Below, one piece after another: positions 42,401-43,334 of a DNA stretch of 43,334 nt. The translations under genes and the position numbers were made by a program. How positions within the stretch are numbered: position 1 is the first letter of the stretch; every line of letters starts with the position of its first letter. The stretch spans positions 1 to 43,334 of the forward strand of contig CALSCP010001071.1 of assembly GCA_943704425.1 (NCBI GenBank), written 5' to 3'. The DNA comes from Ministeria vibrans ATCC 50519. Lineage: Eukaryota; Opisthokonta; Filasterea. The notes under the pieces are model-generated. The model was not told the origin of the DNA. It saw only the letters and a program-made list of their open reading frames with translations, and did no database searches.

Positions 42401-43069
42401 CACTGGAGGTGTGGGACTTGCATGACCGCTCGCACGAGCCAGTGCACATACAGAACGTGACGTCGTCGCCGCTGCGCACCATTGGCGTTGTTGATTGCCA
42501 TCTTGCGCTTGGCGACGACGCTGGTACCCTTCACATTCTAGAGGTACCGTTGAGACTGGCACGAGCCACGATCAACGAGAAAGCCAGCCTTACAAGTTAC
42601 TTTGAGCGTGAAACTCATCGCGTCCAGTGGGCAGAGGAGCAGGTGTCGGAGCGCGCCGAGGCGCAGCGGGAACATGATAAGGAGCGGCAACAACTGGCGG
42701 TACTTGAGAGTCAAATGGACAAACATGTGGTTGCCGCGCGAACGAAAGAGATGGTCAGCAGCGAGCTGAGCGCTTATGCAGTAAGACTAAAGATAATAAT
42801 AATTACTAATTATTATTGTTAGTATTGTATTATTATTGTATTATTATTGTATTATTATTGTATTATTGTTATATTGTATTATTATTATTATTGTTATTAT
42901 TGTATTATTATTAATAATAATATTATATTGTTATTATTATTGTTATTGTATTATTATTAATATTAATGTTATTGTTATTATTATTAATTTTCGATGACAT
43001 TATTATTTTATTTATTTTGTGTAGGATTTGGAACGGGTTTACCTGGCGGCGCTGGATTGTGACGATTGA
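39470..43069 (+). CDS. DNAI3: Axonemal dynein intermediate chain, DNAI3/WDR63 (IC140)-like
   Basis: Exons 39470-39482 (13 nt), 39602-42780 and 43025-43069 give 1078 aa, beginning MGLQDEFISMATKEST. The first half is mostly disordered, then carries intermediate-chain features (RRSFGHPVRFDDRN, LECQTN, LADFFRRVLPRFDLPLRLNA). The second half has WD40 repeats: GRSVTCVHWHPSTPGVVAAA, ITAFQWNPQQPQYAVAGCAN with LALWDL, FTTAADGVICVWEARG, VVLCSGSRRVTIWREG and VFFVARADGSLEVWDL. A C-terminal coiled coil follows (FERETHRVQWAEEQVSERAE). This is the layout of WDR63/IC140 of the two-headed inner-arm dynein I1/f, so the organism should build motile cilia. An (ATT)n-rich intron separates the last 14 codons. Confidence 0.82.
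42815..42990 (+). repeat. (ATT)n-rich intron 2 of DNAI3-like gene
   Basis: Irregular TATTATTATTG arrays fill the 244-nt intron 42781-43024 before the acceptor TTTTGTGTAG. Related TTA arrays occur in introns of the RFTS-like and GCN5/PCAF genes. Confidence 0.85.
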
Positions 43070-43110
43070 CGGAACATGATTTTTTTTGTACAAGAGAATA
43101 ATAATAATTA

Positions 43111-43249
43111 TTATTGCAGAGCGTATTTGAGCCAAATGCGCGTGCTTAGTTTGTTGCCTGACGGGTTGATCCAAGGTTTATTTTTGCCATTCCAGTGAAG
43201 CAACTTGGCGCGGTTTAACTCTTCGTCACTGAGTCGGTCTCCTTTCCAC
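43111..43249 (-). CDS. GT8-family glycosyltransferase, last exon (partial)
   Basis: The terminal exon, after the acceptor TGTACAG at 43250, reads WKGDRLSDEELNRAKLLHWN then GKNKPWINPSG, and ends RIWLKYALQ before TAA. LHWNGKNKPW is the C-terminal signature of glycosyltransferase family 8 (GLT8D, GAUT and glycogenin relatives), where the His helps bind the metal and nucleotide sugar. Upstream sequence to the window edge contains in-frame stops and is probably intron, so the rest of the gene lies outside. It is convergent with the DNAI3-like gene, with 41 nt between stops. Confidence 0.8.
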
Positions 43250-43334
43250 CTGTACATCGTTTGTTACGGAGTTTGAGGTGCATCGGTCTCGGCAGCCTTT
43301 ATGCCGCGTGTAAGCTCTACCAGACCTGGCGCAC

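Overview
The window is nuclear DNA of a unicellular eukaryote. Genes are interrupted by short GT-AG introns (about 41-390 nt, one of 849 nt), packed on both strands and separated by AT-rich spacers full of microsatellites. Exons are GC-richer than introns and spacers. Gene content points to a flagellate related to animals, fungi or amoebae (Amorphea): an inner-arm axonemal dynein intermediate chain (DNAI3/WDR63-like), a Moonraker/OFIP-like centriolar protein, an ASCIZ/ATMIN-like zinc-finger protein, a GCN5/PCAF acetyltransferase with the PCAF N-terminal domain, an HRI-like eIF2alpha kinase, a syntaxin-17-like SNARE and a Rho GEF/GAP protein. The species cannot be fixed from the sequence. There is no rRNA, tRNA, CRISPR array, virus or recognisable transposon.

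Layout. 145-1114 (+) RFTS-like domain protein; 1668-2227 (-) small unknown protein; 2270-4744 (+) Moonraker-like; 4835-5755 (+) coiled-coil protein; 5775-6833 (-) TDP2-like DNA repair phosphodiesterase; 7092-8614 (-) secreted EGF plus five-bladed-propeller glycosidase-like protein; 8736-11307 (+) cytosolic seryl-tRNA synthetase; 11582-12458 (+) beta-sandwich-like protein; 12548-14290 (-) HRI-like kinase; 14823-16273 (-) TPR protein; 16474-17385 (+) OAS/CD-NTase-type nucleotidyltransferase; 17410-19198 (-) syntaxin-17-like; 19489-22683 (+) large beta-trefoil-like protein; 23023-24035 (-) shugoshin; 24134-25481 (+) RNF170-like E3 ligase; 26275-30473 (+) DH-PH-RA-RhoGAP protein; 30671-33979 (-) GCN5/PCAF; 34141-34784 (+) ankyrin protein; 35093-36319 (-) ASCIZ/ATMIN-like; 36895-38809 (-) Ras-family GTPase; 39470-43069 (+) DNAI3-like; 43111-43249 (-) last exon of a GT8 glycosyltransferase.

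These genes do not form an operon or a single pathway. Loose themes are cilium/centriole (Moonraker, DNAI3, and the LC8-type motifs of the ASCIZ-like protein), chromosome biology (RFTS protein, TDP2, shugoshin, GCN5/PCAF), stress and signalling (HRI, Ras, Rho GEF/GAP, nucleotidyltransferase) and membrane or ER traffic (syntaxin-17-like, RNF170-like). The most unusual features are the protist ASCIZ-like gene with a 114-nt tandem duplication of its own 3' end just downstream, the Rho GEF/GAP domain fusion, a syntaxin-17-like SNARE with serine in the predicted zero layer, the OAS-like enzyme, and a dispersed motif that always sits in or beside (CT)n microsatellites, including both introns of the RNF170-like gene. 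All exon junctions are read by eye from splice signals and reading frame; none is confirmed by RNA.
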